A stretch of 8,533 nucleotides of DNA from Chloroflexota bacterium (GTDB lineage: Bacteria > Chloroflexota > Anaerolineae > Promineifilales > Promineifilaceae): contig QQUD01000107.1 of NCBI GenBank assembly GCA_008501785.1, forward strand, positions 1 to 8,533, read 5' to 3'. Below, piece by piece: positions 1 to 5,721 of the stretch. The notes under the pieces are model-generated. The model was not told the origin of the DNA and did not search any database. It was given only the letters and a program-made list of their open reading frames with translations. The number at the start of each line of letters is the position of its first letter. The stretch's first letter is position 1. The position numbers and the translations under genes are program-made.

Positions 1-1
1 A

Positions 2-1246
2 GATGACCATGATCTGGAACACCTTGAGCGAAAAATCCAGCTAGGATTATCAAATCAATCCGTATTAGCAAAACTTGAATCTTTATATGAAGAAGCAAAT
101 ACCCTAATAGAGAGTGGCGCTTTTGAACAAGCATTAACAAAATGGCACGCCATTCAACATCAACGGGGTACAACTGAGTTTCCAGATTTATTAGAAGTTG
201 AAAAAAGGGCCAATGAAGGCATCTGTACATCACGGTACCAACAGGCATTCAGAGCAATCTCAGATGAGAAGCCTAAAAAAGCATTACGGCTGTGGGAAGA
301 AATAACGGCCGTTTCGCCCAATTACAACGATTCTCAACACATCGTTGCCACAGCTAAATCAATGCTTGCAGAAGGCCAACAAAGTCGCCAAACCAAACAA
401 ATATTTATCGTTGGCGGCGCAGTTGCTTTATTGATTATTGTCTTTTTTATCGCACGCAGTTTAGTTGTGGGGGCTTCTGAACCAACAACGCCTCTGCAAG
501 CAAACGCAGATGTCGTTGTGACAGAAGCGGCAGATGTTTCGGTTGCCGTGCCAATTGCTACGGAAACGGCCGTTCCCGTCACCGCTACCCACACCGCAGA
601 ACCCGCCACCGCCACCTCATCCCCTGCTCCCACTGCCACTGCGTCACCACCCCCAACGCTGGCACCTTCGCCGACGGCAGAAAGCGCATCGATTGTGGTC
701 ACGGCCGTTGCTCAACAGAATTCCAGCATTTTTAGCGCACCTGATGCTAGCTCCGAAGAAATTGCCTTTATTAGCTTTGACGAGATAGTTATGGTATTAG
801 GTCGATCAGCTAATGGCAGTTGGCTCTACATACAAACAGAAGATGGCGAAGAGGGATTTGTTGCTGCGAGTAGATTTGAAATGTCAGATGCAGAACGTTC
901 TGAGTTAATTATTATCACCCCATCAGCAAATGTTCCATTAAGCCCCACAGCCGTGTCCGGCAATTTCGCACCATTGAGCATGGTCAAATATCCACTTGAA
1001 GGAACCGGCTCGTGTGATGACAACAATAACTGGACAGTTCAAATTTTCGTTGAAGGCGTGGATGGAAATGGTGTCTATACCTACTTCTGGAATGATGTTA
1101 TTCAGGTCAAAAACCAATCCAGTGGCTCTGCTTTTAGAGTTTCTGGCATGGATAACAACACCATTGGAATGGTTCGGGTTGATTCTGGGGATGGACAATC
1201 AATTTCTGAAGAACTGTTTATCCCTAAACCAAGTTGCAACAATTGA
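2..1246 (+). CDS. Membrane-anchored repeat/SH3-like protein, 5'-truncated by the window edge
   Basis: The frame is open from the first bases of the window to the TGA at 1244-1246. The ATG at 362 is therefore probably internal, because about 120 codons of protein-like sequence precede it. Visible in order: two helical, TPR-like units (about 86-215 and 233-355; cores YEEANTLIESGAFEQAL and RYQQAFRAI...KKALRLWEEI); one transmembrane helix (about 401-469, IFIVGGAVALLIIVFFIA); a Pro/Thr/Ala low-complexity linker (about 470-690); an SH3-like beta domain (about 685-885, ending in GFVAASRF); and a C-terminal beta-rich domain (about 960-1246) with one Cys near each end that could pair outside the cell. 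The repeats should be cytoplasmic and the SH3-like and C-terminal parts extracytoplasmic. In Chloroflexota such tails often follow kinase, caspase-like or ATPase heads, but the head is outside this window, so the function is not assigned. Three ACGGCCGTT palindromes lie in the gene. Confidence 0.85.
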   Translation, partial: DDHDLEHLERKIQLGLSNQSVLAKLESLYEEANTLIESGAFEQALTKWHAIQHQRGTTEFPDLLEVEKRANEGICTSRYQQAFRAISDEKPKKALRLWEEITAVSPNYNDSQHIVATAKSMLAEGQQSRQTKQIFIVGGAVALLIIVFFIARSLVVGASEPTTPLQANADVVVTEAADVSVAVPIATETAVPVTATHTAEPATATSSPAPTATASPPPTLAPSPTAESASIVVTAVAQQNSSIFSAPDASSEEIAFISFDEIVMVLGRSANGSWLYIQTEDGEEGFVAASRFEMSDAERSELIIITPSANVPLSPTAVSGNFAPLSMVKYPLEGTGSCDDNNNWTVQIFVEGVDGNGVYTYFWNDVIQVKNQSSGSAFRVSGMDNNTIGMVRVDSGDGQSISEELFIPKPSCNN

Positions 1247-1257
1247 TTCACAACTAG

Positions 1258-1285
1258 CCTGACAGGTTTTCCCCAACCTGTCAGG
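1258..1285. terminator. Perfect inverted repeat between convergent genes, likely two-way terminator
   Basis: CCTGACAGGTT (1258-1268) and AACCTGTCAGG (1275-1285) form a perfect 11-bp stem around the 6-nt loop TTCCCC. The hairpin begins 11 nt after the stop of the plus-strand membrane protein and lies 7 nt past the stop of the minus-strand 57-aa gene, where a shared terminator is expected. The downstream T tract is weak on both strands (TCTTAAGTT on plus), so it may act as an RNA 3'-end stabiliser or be a member of a REP-like repeat family rather than a classical intrinsic terminator. Confidence 0.7.
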
Positions 1286-1292
1286 TCTTAAG

Positions 1293-1466
1293 TTAATGTG
1301 CTGATTTATGACGGCCGTTTCGCTCTTTTTCAACCACTTTCTCCAATGTCCCAACCCGATCCGACAAATGTTGCATCAACAAAATGATCTGTCCTATCAT
1401 TTGATCAGTCGTCAATTTGCCTAGCTCCCAACGCTTAATCACTTCATCCAAAGAATAGCTGCCCAT
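1293..1466 (-). CDS. Small helical protein, 57 aa, function unknown
   Basis: The minus-strand ORF starts with ATG at 1464-1466 and ends with TAA at 1293-1295. A textbook Shine-Dalgarno GGAGG (1477-1473) sits 6 nt upstream of the ATG, and this is the main reason to call it a real gene. The protein begins MGSYSLDEVIKRWELGKLTT and continues with a hydrophobic-heptad stretch (QMIGQIILLMQHLSDRVGTL) and a charged, basic tail. It reads as one or two amphipathic helices, possibly a short coiled coil for dimerisation. No signal peptide or membrane helix is seen. The ACGGCCGT palindrome at 1311 encodes Asn-Gly-Arg in the tail. It converges on the membrane protein gene and shares the hairpin at 1258-1285 with it. 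I do not recognise the family. Confidence 0.75.
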   Translation of the reverse strand: MGSYSLDEVIKRWELGKLTTDQMIGQIILLMQHLSDRVGTLEKVVEKERNGRHKSAH

Positions 1467-1712
1467 TTGTTACCTCCAACAGCATGGAACCTTTAATAGA
1501 AGATCGAGCAAGGACAACGGCCGTTTTCCTCTTCCGCACCTGGCAGCTAAAACAACACCCCGTCCATATACAAACATGCACCAATCACCAGCAAATTGGC
1601 TGGAAACGCTAATTAAATTTACCAATCCACATTGGAATAGCACGATGGTTGTGAAGAACGGCCGTTGCTTTAAGCCGCATCCTTAGACCACTGCCCTCAC
1701 TCGATTGGCAAC
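1467..1712 (-). other. Long leader / gap upstream of the 57-aa gene
   Basis: About 240 nt separate the predicted promoter from the small gene. Apart from the Shine-Dalgarno at its end I see no convincing gene. It contains two copies of the ACGGCCGT palindrome (1517 and 1658) and short dyads: CCAAT-CCAC-ATTGG (1622-1635) and CCAGC-AAATTG-GCTGG (1588-1603). A 23-codon ORF (1609-1680, minus) has no properly spaced ribosome binding site. The stretch could be an untranslated regulatory leader or host a small RNA, but no known riboswitch class is recognisable. Confidence 0.35.
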
Positions 1713-1741
1713 ATTTTACACGGTGATGTCAATATTGTCAA
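1713..1741 (-). promoter_or_regulatory. Sigma70-type promoter pointing to the 57-aa gene
   Basis: Read on the minus strand, a perfect -35 TTGACA (1741-1736) is followed by exactly 17 nt and then TAAAAT (1718-1713), one mismatch from the -10 consensus. Transcription would start near 1706 and run through a ~240-nt leader to the ATG at 1466. The -35 lies just beyond the 3' end of the HTH gene and inside a TGTCAA/TTGACA dyad, so a protein bound to the dyad would occlude it. Assigned from sequence only. Confidence 0.6.
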
Positions 1742-1756
1742 TATCAATTTGACAAT
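1727..1756. repeat. Tandem 9-mer plus dyad abutting the HTH gene stop, candidate operator
   Basis: Two tandem copies of TGTCAATAT (1727-1735, 1736-1744) overlap a perfect 8-bp dyad, ATTGTCAA (1734-1741) and TTGACAAT (1749-1756), with a 7-nt spacer. The dyad ends at the base next to the TAA of the HTH regulator (1757-1759) and covers the -35 of the promoter at 1713-1741. It is AT-rich and lacks a T tract, so an operator is a better reading than a terminator, though a weak 3'-end hairpin is possible. Confidence 0.5.
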
Positions 1757-2260
1757 TTATTCGGTATCAGGTTCGTTAGGCACAACTTCATAGGTAAAGC
1801 CTTCCCTTTCAGCCACCATGCTCAAATATTTAGACGTGGCACGACTGGGCAAATAGGCACTGCGCTCCCACTCACTAATGGTTTGTTGACGCACACCCAG
1901 CACGTCAGCTAATTCTCCTTGCGTCAAATCCATATGGTGTCGCAACCCAGAAATCAACTCCCCATCCCACTGCACGGTATCACCCATTTTCTTCGCTTCA
2001 TAATTCAGCTTTGGTCTGCGGAACAAGATTTTTCCATTTTCCAGATCAATCTCAACCACATGATATCCAGCCTGCATCCACGCTTGCGCCTGCAATGCAC
2101 CCTTGCTGCGATTACTCCACCAGGCACGCTGCAAATGTGCGGTACCTGGTAATGGCAGCTCGATCAATGTTTCAATATCAGTTAATGTCAGCACAACTTC
2201 TTGCTGCAGACATTGTTTCAAATGCGTATAAAGAGGAAAATATTTACTACCTTTTTTCAT
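1757..2260 (-). CDS. DUF7662-like domain fused to XRE-type HTH, putative transcription regulator
   Basis: The protein is 167 aa from the ATG at 2258-2260. A TTG two codons upstream (2264-2266) is also possible, but ATG followed by a Lys-rich start is preferred. Residues about 5-82 (KYFPLYTHL, then LTLTDIETLIELPLP, RAWWSN, QAQAWMQAGYHVVEIDLENG, ILFRR) match what I recall of the DUF7662 fold found in many short bacterial proteins. Residues about 100-155 form a helix-turn-helix of the XRE/Cro type (LTQGELADVLGVRQQTISEWERS, split here as LTQGELADVLG and VRQQTISEWERS). Without a clear Shine-Dalgarno, and with a -10-like TATAAT only 11 nt upstream of the ATG, the mRNA may be nearly leaderless. It is divergent from the AIM24-like gene. 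Role inferred: DNA-binding regulator, possibly sensing through the N-terminal domain; targets unknown. Confidence 0.8.
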   Translation of the reverse strand: MKKGSKYFPLYTHLKQCLQQEVVLTLTDIETLIELPLPGTAHLQRAWWSNRSKGALQAQAWMQAGYHVVEIDLENGKILFRRPKLNYEAKKMGDTVQWDGELISGLRHHMDLTQGELADVLGVRQQTISEWERSAYLPSRATSKYLSMVAEREGFTYEVVPNEPDTE

Positions 2261-2271
2261 AATCAAAACCG

Positions 2272-2277
2272 ATTATA
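2272..2277 (-). promoter_or_regulatory. -10 box of the DUF7662-HTH gene
   Basis: A perfect TATAAT on the minus strand (2277-2272) lies 11 nt before the ATG at 2260, placing the start of transcription at about 2264-2267. This predicts a leaderless or nearly leaderless transcript. No good -35 is found 17 nt further upstream (CATGCT/AGCATG region), which suggests activator dependence or a weak promoter. Confidence 0.5.
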
Positions 2278-2294
2278 ACATTTTTCATTATTGC

Positions 2295-2310
2295 CATGCT
2301 ATTCAGCATG
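2295..2310. promoter_or_regulatory. Compact dyad in the divergent intergenic region, candidate operator
   Basis: CATGCT-ATTC-AGCATG is a perfect 6-bp dyad with a 4-nt spacer, a size typical of XRE/Cro operators. It begins 17 nt beyond the -10 box of the HTH gene, exactly where its -35 would lie, and it is in the region shared with the AIM24-like gene. Autoregulation by the neighbouring HTH protein is a reasonable inference, not shown. Confidence 0.45.
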
Positions 2311-2361
2311 TTCTATACTATTTTCGGGTTGTGAAAAACATCAAACTTTTCCCCAAATCCA

Positions 2362-2393
2362 CGCAACAAATACATTTTCCATTGGGAGTTGCG
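2362..2393. promoter_or_regulatory. Spaced dyad upstream of the AIM24-like gene
   Basis: CGCAAC (2362-2367) and GTTGCG (2388-2393) form a perfect 6-bp dyad with a 20-nt spacer, 70-100 nt upstream of the AIM24-like start. The right arm overlaps a weak -35-like TTGCGA (2389-2394). A TAATAA at 2414-2419 could be the -10, but the 19-nt spacing is poor. The region contains no ORF worth calling. Weak evidence. Confidence 0.2.
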
Positions 2394-2462
2394 ACAATTT
2401 TTTAGATAGCACGTAATAAATATTGGTATTTACACCCTCATATTTTTAAGGAGCAGATATAA

Positions 2463-3254
2463 ATGAAAAGTCATGTAGTTGATTATCAAATTTTTGGTGA
2501 TGATTTACAGTTTGTAGAAGTTGAGCTAGACCCACAAGAAACCGTTATTGCTGAAGCAGGCGCAATGATGTACATGGAAGATGGCATCGCGTTTGAAACA
2601 AAAATGGGTGACGGTTCGAAGCCAAATGAAGGGTTCTTAGGCAAGCTAGGCAACGTAGCCAAACGCGCCATCACCGGGGAATCGCTGTTCATGACCCACT
2701 TTTCCAGTAGCGTATCACAAGGCAAAAAACACGTTGCATTTGGTGCTCCCTACCCCGGCAAGATCATCGCCATCGATCTGGACGAAGCCAATGGCGAACT
2801 AATTTGCCAAAAAGATTCCTTCCTTTGTGCAGCATTAGGTACAGGAATCAGCATCGCATTTAATAAAAAAATTGGTGCTGGCCTGTTTGGCGGTGAAGGG
2901 TTTATTTTGCAACGGCTGCGCGGAGATGGTATGGTCTTCATTCATGCAGGTGGCACAATTATCGAGAAACGGCTCAATGGCGAAAAACTGATGGTCGATA
3001 CCGGCTGTATTGTTGCTTTTGAATCCACCATCAATTATGACATTCAACGAGCTGGGAATCTTAAATCAATGGTATTTGGTGGGGAGGGTCTCTTCCTGGC
3101 AACTTTGCAAGGTACAGGTCGCGTCTGGTTGCAATCACTGCCATTCTCTCGATTAGCCGACCGCATTTTGCAAAACGCTAAGATGTCTGGCGGCAGTTCG
3201 CAGGGAGAAGGTTCAATTTTAGGTCGGACCGTAACAGATTTATTACAAGGATAA
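2463..3254 (+). CDS. AIM24 / TIGR00266 family protein
   Basis: The protein has 263 aa. ATG at 2463 is preceded by AAGGAG (2448-2453) with a 9-nt spacer. Family features are clear: an N-terminal Y-x-I-x-G start, an acidic [10 protein letters not shown] segment (residues 30-39), a glycine-rich centre ([19 protein letters not shown], 138-156), and the diagnostic C-terminal block [20 protein letters not shown] (205-224, followed by [11 protein letters not shown]). The length agrees with the family. It is a soluble all-beta protein without signal peptide or membrane helix. Homologues occur widely in bacteria and archaea and, as AIM24, in yeast mitochondria. The bacterial role is unsettled, so no reaction is assigned. 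The gene is monocistronic here and divergent from an HTH regulator that may control it; a hairpin repeat follows. Confidence 0.9.
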   Translation: MKSHVVDYQIFGDDLQFVEVELDPQETVIAEAGAMMYMEDGIAFETKMGDGSKPNEGFLGKLGNVAKRAITGESLFMTHFSSSVSQGKKHVAFGAPYPGKIIAIDLDEANGELICQKDSFLCAALGTGISIAFNKKIGAGLFGGEGFILQRLRGDGMVFIHAGGTIIEKRLNGEKLMVDTGCIVAFESTINYDIQRAGNLKSMVFGGEGLFLATLQGTGRVWLQSLPFSRLADRILQNAKMSGGSSQGEGSILGRTVTDLLQG

Positions 3255-3257
3255 GAT

Positions 3258-3350
3258 AAGAAAATTTGGACACGGAATTGACAGATGACACGGATTGCTT
3301 TTTCAAAGTTAAAATCCGTTGAATCCGTATCATCCGTGTCCAATTTTCTT
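3258..3350. repeat. Long imperfect hairpin repeat built from ACGGAT-type units
   Basis: The outer arms (3258-3276 and 3333-3350) match over 18 of 19 bases with one bulged T: AAGAAAATTTGGACACGGA against the complement of TCCGTGTCCAATTTTCTT. Inside, ACGGA/TCCGT words recur: GACACGGATTG on the left, and AATCCGT, GAATCCGTATCATCCGTG on the right. The whole can fold into one ~93-nt hairpin and directly follows the AIM24-like stop, so it may serve as terminator. The tight internal repetition resembles dispersed non-coding palindromic repeats (REP/MITE-like) found between genes in many environmental bacteria. Confidence 0.65.
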
Positions 3351-3511
3351 GTTTGGTAATCTGCCTCATTTATAAAATCCCCTCATAAATTTCCCATTTT
3401 GCCCGAAGCAAACAAAACCCCATAAATACGTCACCCAAATTTTATGAGCCTTAAAATGATACATAAAATTGAATAGCCTTTTACTAACCTCAAATATTTC
3501 TTGAAAACATA
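3351..3511. other. AT-rich spacer without a gene
   Basis: No credible ORF with a ribosome binding site is seen on either strand. The only structure is an imperfect inverted repeat, CTCATAAATTT (3382-3392) and AAATTTTATGAG (3437-3448), with a 44-nt loop. It lies well upstream of the GntR operon promoter. Its role is unknown. Confidence 0.4.
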
Positions 3512-3540
3512 TTGACATTTGTATTAAAAGGTTATATAGT
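3512..3540 (+). promoter_or_regulatory. Strong sigma70-type promoter of the GntR-ABC operon
   Basis: A perfect -35 TTGACA (3512-3517), a 17-nt spacer and a -10 TATAGT (3535-3540) give a start near 3547 and a ~73-nt leader to the GntR ATG. The promoter is embedded in a dyad (3531-3568), consistent with tight repression by the first gene of the operon. Confidence 0.75.
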
Positions 3541-3568
3541 TCATTACATGAGTAGTTAACCATATAAC
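3531..3568. promoter_or_regulatory. Dyad overlapping the -10 and start site, candidate GntR operator
   Basis: GTTATAT (3531-3537) and ATATAAC (3562-3568) form a perfect 7-bp dyad with a 24-nt spacer, and a smaller TCAT-TAC-ATGA dyad (3541-3551) lies between. The arms straddle the -10 hexamer and the predicted start. YtrA-subfamily GntR repressors typically bind dyads over their own promoters; this is the best candidate here, though the exact half-sites are uncertain. Confidence 0.45.
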
Positions 3569-3619
3569 TAGCTCGGCTTTAAAACTAACCACAAAAAGTA
3601 GGTGAGGTGAAAATTACAA

Positions 3620-3988
3620 ATGAAACCGCAATTTGATACGGATAAACCGATCTACTTGCAAATAGCCGAGAGCATCGAAGATGACATTCTGCAAAATATT
3701 GTCGCAGAAGAGGCGCAGGTCCTATCTACAAACCAGTTGGCAACTATGTATCGCATTAACCCAGCGACCGCTGCCAAAGGAATCAATATGCTGGCAAATG
3801 AAGGAATCTTATACAAAAAACGGGGCATTGGTATGTTTGTTTCAATTGGCGCAGCTGAAAAAATCCGTACCAAAAGAAAAGCAGCATTTTATGAAAAATA
3901 TATCGTGCCCCTATTGAATGAAGCGGACAACCTGAACATTTCAAAAGATGAGATTTCAGAGATGATAAAAAATGGGACGGAGAGTTGA
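3620..3988 (+). CDS. GntR-family transcription regulator, YtrA subfamily
   Basis: The protein has 122 aa, the short length typical of the YtrA subfamily. The ATG at 3620 follows GAGGTGA (3604-3610) with a 9-nt spacer. The winged helix-turn-helix covers residues about 9-75: PIYLQIAESIEDDI, then LSTNQLATMYRINPATAAKG (36-54 with recognition helix near 47-58), and the wing GILYKKRGIGMFV (62-74). The remaining ~45 residues form a helical dimerisation tail with no large effector domain. It heads an operon with the ABC ATPase (start 3 nt past its stop) and permease. In Firmicutes, such regulators repress ABC transporter operons induced by cell-wall-active compounds; the same arrangement suggests a local repressor here, with inducer unknown. 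Confidence 0.9.
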   Translation: MKPQFDTDKPIYLQIAESIEDDILQNIVAEEAQVLSTNQLATMYRINPATAAKGINMLANEGILYKKRGIGMFVSIGAAEKIRTKRKAAFYEKYIVPLLNEADNLNISKDEISEMIKNGTES

Positions 3989-3990
3989 AC

Positions 3991-4875
3991 ATGACGCAAT
4001 CAGCAGCAATTTTAGAAACAAATCGACTAACCAAAACCTATGGATCGGTTGTTGCTCTTGAAGATGCAACCTTGCGTTTTTCAGAGGGTAATATCTATGG
4101 TCTGCTTGGTCGCAACGGCGCTGGCAAAACAACGCTCCTAGACATTCTGTCAAATCGAATTTTTGCCGATCAAGGCAGCGTCACTTGTTTTGGAGAAAAC
4201 ATTTCGACACATCCTGAAATCATTAATAACAATATCTGTTATATGCCGGAGAAGCATTATTTTCCGGGGCGTTTCAAAGTTAAAAAACTGCTTGCCTATG
4301 CGAGGGAATCCTTCTCGAATTACAATGAATCATATGCCGAACGTTTGTGCAAAGTGTTTAATTTGGCTCCTGAACAAAAATATGAGCAATTATCACGAGG
4401 CTATCAATCAATTTTTCGAATCGTTCTTGGGCTGGCCTCTAAAGCTGCTATCACAGTTTTTGACGAACCCGTTCTTGGGCTAGATGCGGTGGCTCGGGAC
4501 ACGTTTTATTTCGAGTTAATTGAAGAATTTTCTAATAATCCACGGCTTTTTATTATCTCAACCCATTTTATTGAAGAGTCTGCTGATTTGTACAATGAAG
4601 CGATTATTCTTAAAAATGGCAAGGTGATCCGGCAAGCATCGGTTGAAGAGCTGTTGGCGAATGTCTTTTATGTTTCGGGTAAGTCAACCCAGGTGGATGA
4701 ATTTGTACAAGACCGAACGGTTATTAGTGATGACGTGGTCAGGGGGTTGAAAACGGCCGTTATCCAAGGCCCCCCACCCACCGAAAAACAACCACCCGGC
4801 CTCAAGTTTTCATCCCTAACTATGCAAAAACTATTTATTCACCTCACAACCGACACAAGCGAACGGAAACAATAG
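3991..4875 (+). CDS. ABC transporter ATP-binding protein, YtrB-like
   Basis: The protein has 294 aa. ATG at 3991 is chosen because GGAG (3979-3982) lies 8 nt upstream; a TTG at 3985 overlapping the GntR stop is the alternative. All nucleotide-binding motifs are present: Walker A GRNGAGKT (40-47), Walker B ITVFDEP with D158/E159, D-loop GLDA (163-166), and switch His192 in STHFIEE. Two variations stand out: the Q-loop position reads YMPE (Glu87 rather than Gln), and the signature is LSRGYQ (134-139) rather than LSGGQ. Similar relaxed motifs are seen in the YtrB/EcsA-like group. After residue ~215 comes the C-terminal domain common to that group (ending QKLFIHLT), here with a proline-rich PPPTEKQPPG stretch next to the palindrome-encoded Thr255-Ala-Val. 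It should pair with the downstream permease, as an exporter or envelope sensor; substrate unknown. Confidence 0.9.
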   Translation: MTQSAAILETNRLTKTYGSVVALEDATLRFSEGNIYGLLGRNGAGKTTLLDILSNRIFADQGSVTCFGENISTHPEIINNNICYMPEKHYFPGRFKVKKLLAYARESFSNYNESYAERLCKVFNLAPEQKYEQLSRGYQSIFRIVLGLASKAAITVFDEPVLGLDAVARDTFYFELIEEFSNNPRLFIISTHFIEESADLYNEAIILKNGKVIRQASVEELLANVFYVSGKSTQVDEFVQDRTVISDDVVRGLKTAVIQGPPPTEKQPPGLKFSSLTMQKLFIHLTTDTSERKQ

Positions 4876-4877
4876 AG

Positions 4878-5609
4878 ATGAACAAGATTGCACTAAATAT
4901 TAAATTCAAAATGGGTTATCAATTTACCTGGGCGCTATGGTATCTGGTCATTTATATCACTGTCATGGCTTTACTTTCATATGGGCTAATAAAAGCTGAT
5001 TTAATTAACAGCCGTTCAGGAGGTCTTGTTTATCGCATTTGGGGGGTGATTCTCTTTCAATTTGCCATATCGCTACGATTCAAGGAAGACTTCGATTTTA
5101 TGCTAACACTCAGCAATACGCGCAAGGAGATATTTCAATCGCTTTTAGGCGTCGCGCTTGCATTCAGCACGATCTTTAGCGGCTTAATTATTCTGGAAAG
5201 GCTCATGGTTGATGCCTTAAACAATCTTTTGGGTTTTCAAAACTTTACCGACCCATTTCATTTCGTTTCGCCTTATGTCACGGATAACCTCTTCATACAA
5301 TATCTTTTTTTCCTAATGTTGTGCGTCTGCTGTTCAATTTTGGGAATACTGATAGGTTCTTTGTTTTATCGTTTTGGGAAACTATTCAGGCTGGCATTTT
5401 GGACTGTTATTGTCTCGACTTCCATCCTGATTATTCCCCTACTTTTATGGTCTCTCTACCAACAAAATGACTTAACGAGATTCATAACAGACACGGGTGT
5501 ATTTTTTAAAAATTTCAATTTATTAGCTAGTTCTGGATATCTTCTTATCCTAACGATTGCTTTTAGTATTGGTGCGTATGTGAATATCCTAAAGCTGCCA
5601 CAAAAATAG
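4878..5609 (+). CDS. ABC transporter permease (ABC-2-like), partner of the upstream ATPase
   Basis: The protein has 243 aa. Its ATG comes 2 nt after the ATPase stop, with no strong Shine-Dalgarno of its own, so translation is probably coupled. Six membrane helices can be drawn: residues about 16-38, 50-67, 88-107, 137-163, 169-193 and 217-238. The cytoplasmic loop after helix 2 carries FDFMLTLSNTRKEIF (72-86), resembling the coupling-helix segment of permeases in which the ATPase contacts a T/S-R-K-E/R-x-F motif. Sequence is otherwise poorly conserved, as is usual for this class, so the call rests on topology and operon position. There is one permease gene, so the transporter is probably a homodimer of ATPase and permease. 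Substrate unknown. Confidence 0.8.
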   Translation: MNKIALNIKFKMGYQFTWALWYLVIYITVMALLSYGLIKADLINSRSGGLVYRIWGVILFQFAISLRFKEDFDFMLTLSNTRKEIFQSLLGVALAFSTIFSGLIILERLMVDALNNLLGFQNFTDPFHFVSPYVTDNLFIQYLFFLMLCVCCSILGILIGSLFYRFGKLFRLAFWTVIVSTSILIIPLLLWSLYQQNDLTRFITDTGVFFKNFNLLASSGYLLILTIAFSIGAYVNILKLPQK

Positions 5610-5667
5610 TTTCGCTATCATATCAGGTAGCAAACCAAGAATTTCCCATCTGTATTAAATTTATCTG

Positions 5668-5721
5668 CAAATAAGCAAACGGCCGTTTCCAGCGGAACAA
5701 AGGCGTGCTGCCGCTTATTTG
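5668..5721 (+). promoter_or_regulatory. Structured leader hairpin just upstream of the acyltransferase
   Basis: CAAATAAGC (5668-5676) and GCTTATTTG (5713-5721) form a perfect 9-bp stem ending 4 nt before the ribosome binding site TAGGAG (5726-5731). An alternative stem AGCGG (5691-5695) with CCGCT (5711-5715) overlaps the right arm by three bases, so the two stems exclude each other. The loop also contains the self-complementary ACGGCCGT (5679-5686). It has no T tract, which makes a translational control element or RNA-processing site more likely than a terminator. Known riboswitch classes are not recognisable. Confidence 0.4.

Noticed and set aside
362..364. ATG at 362 as the start of the membrane protein
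   Set aside because: The same frame is open to the window edge and encodes two plausible helical repeats upstream; no ribosome binding site precedes 362.
334..702. Minus-strand 122-aa ORF rich in Val, Ala and Gly
   Set aside because: It is the antisense of the Pro/Thr/Ala-rich linker of the membrane protein; low complexity explains the open frame.
1609..1680. 23-codon minus-strand ORF in the leader of the 57-aa gene, with the palindrome read as Thr-Ala-Val
   Set aside because: AAGG directly abuts the ATG, so there is no usable ribosome binding site; the length is compatible with chance.
3366..3563. Minus-strand 65-aa ORF upstream of the GntR operon
   Set aside because: No ribosome binding site, Cys/Phe/Tyr-rich composition typical of AT-rich non-coding DNA, and it overlaps the operon promoter.
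3985..3987. TTG start for the ABC ATPase
   Set aside because: The ATG at 3991 has GGAG at the proper distance; the TTG would be only 2 nt from that GGAG.
5719..5721. TTG start for the acyltransferase
   Set aside because: It lies within the right arm of the leader hairpin and upstream of the TAGGAG that serves the ATG at 5740.
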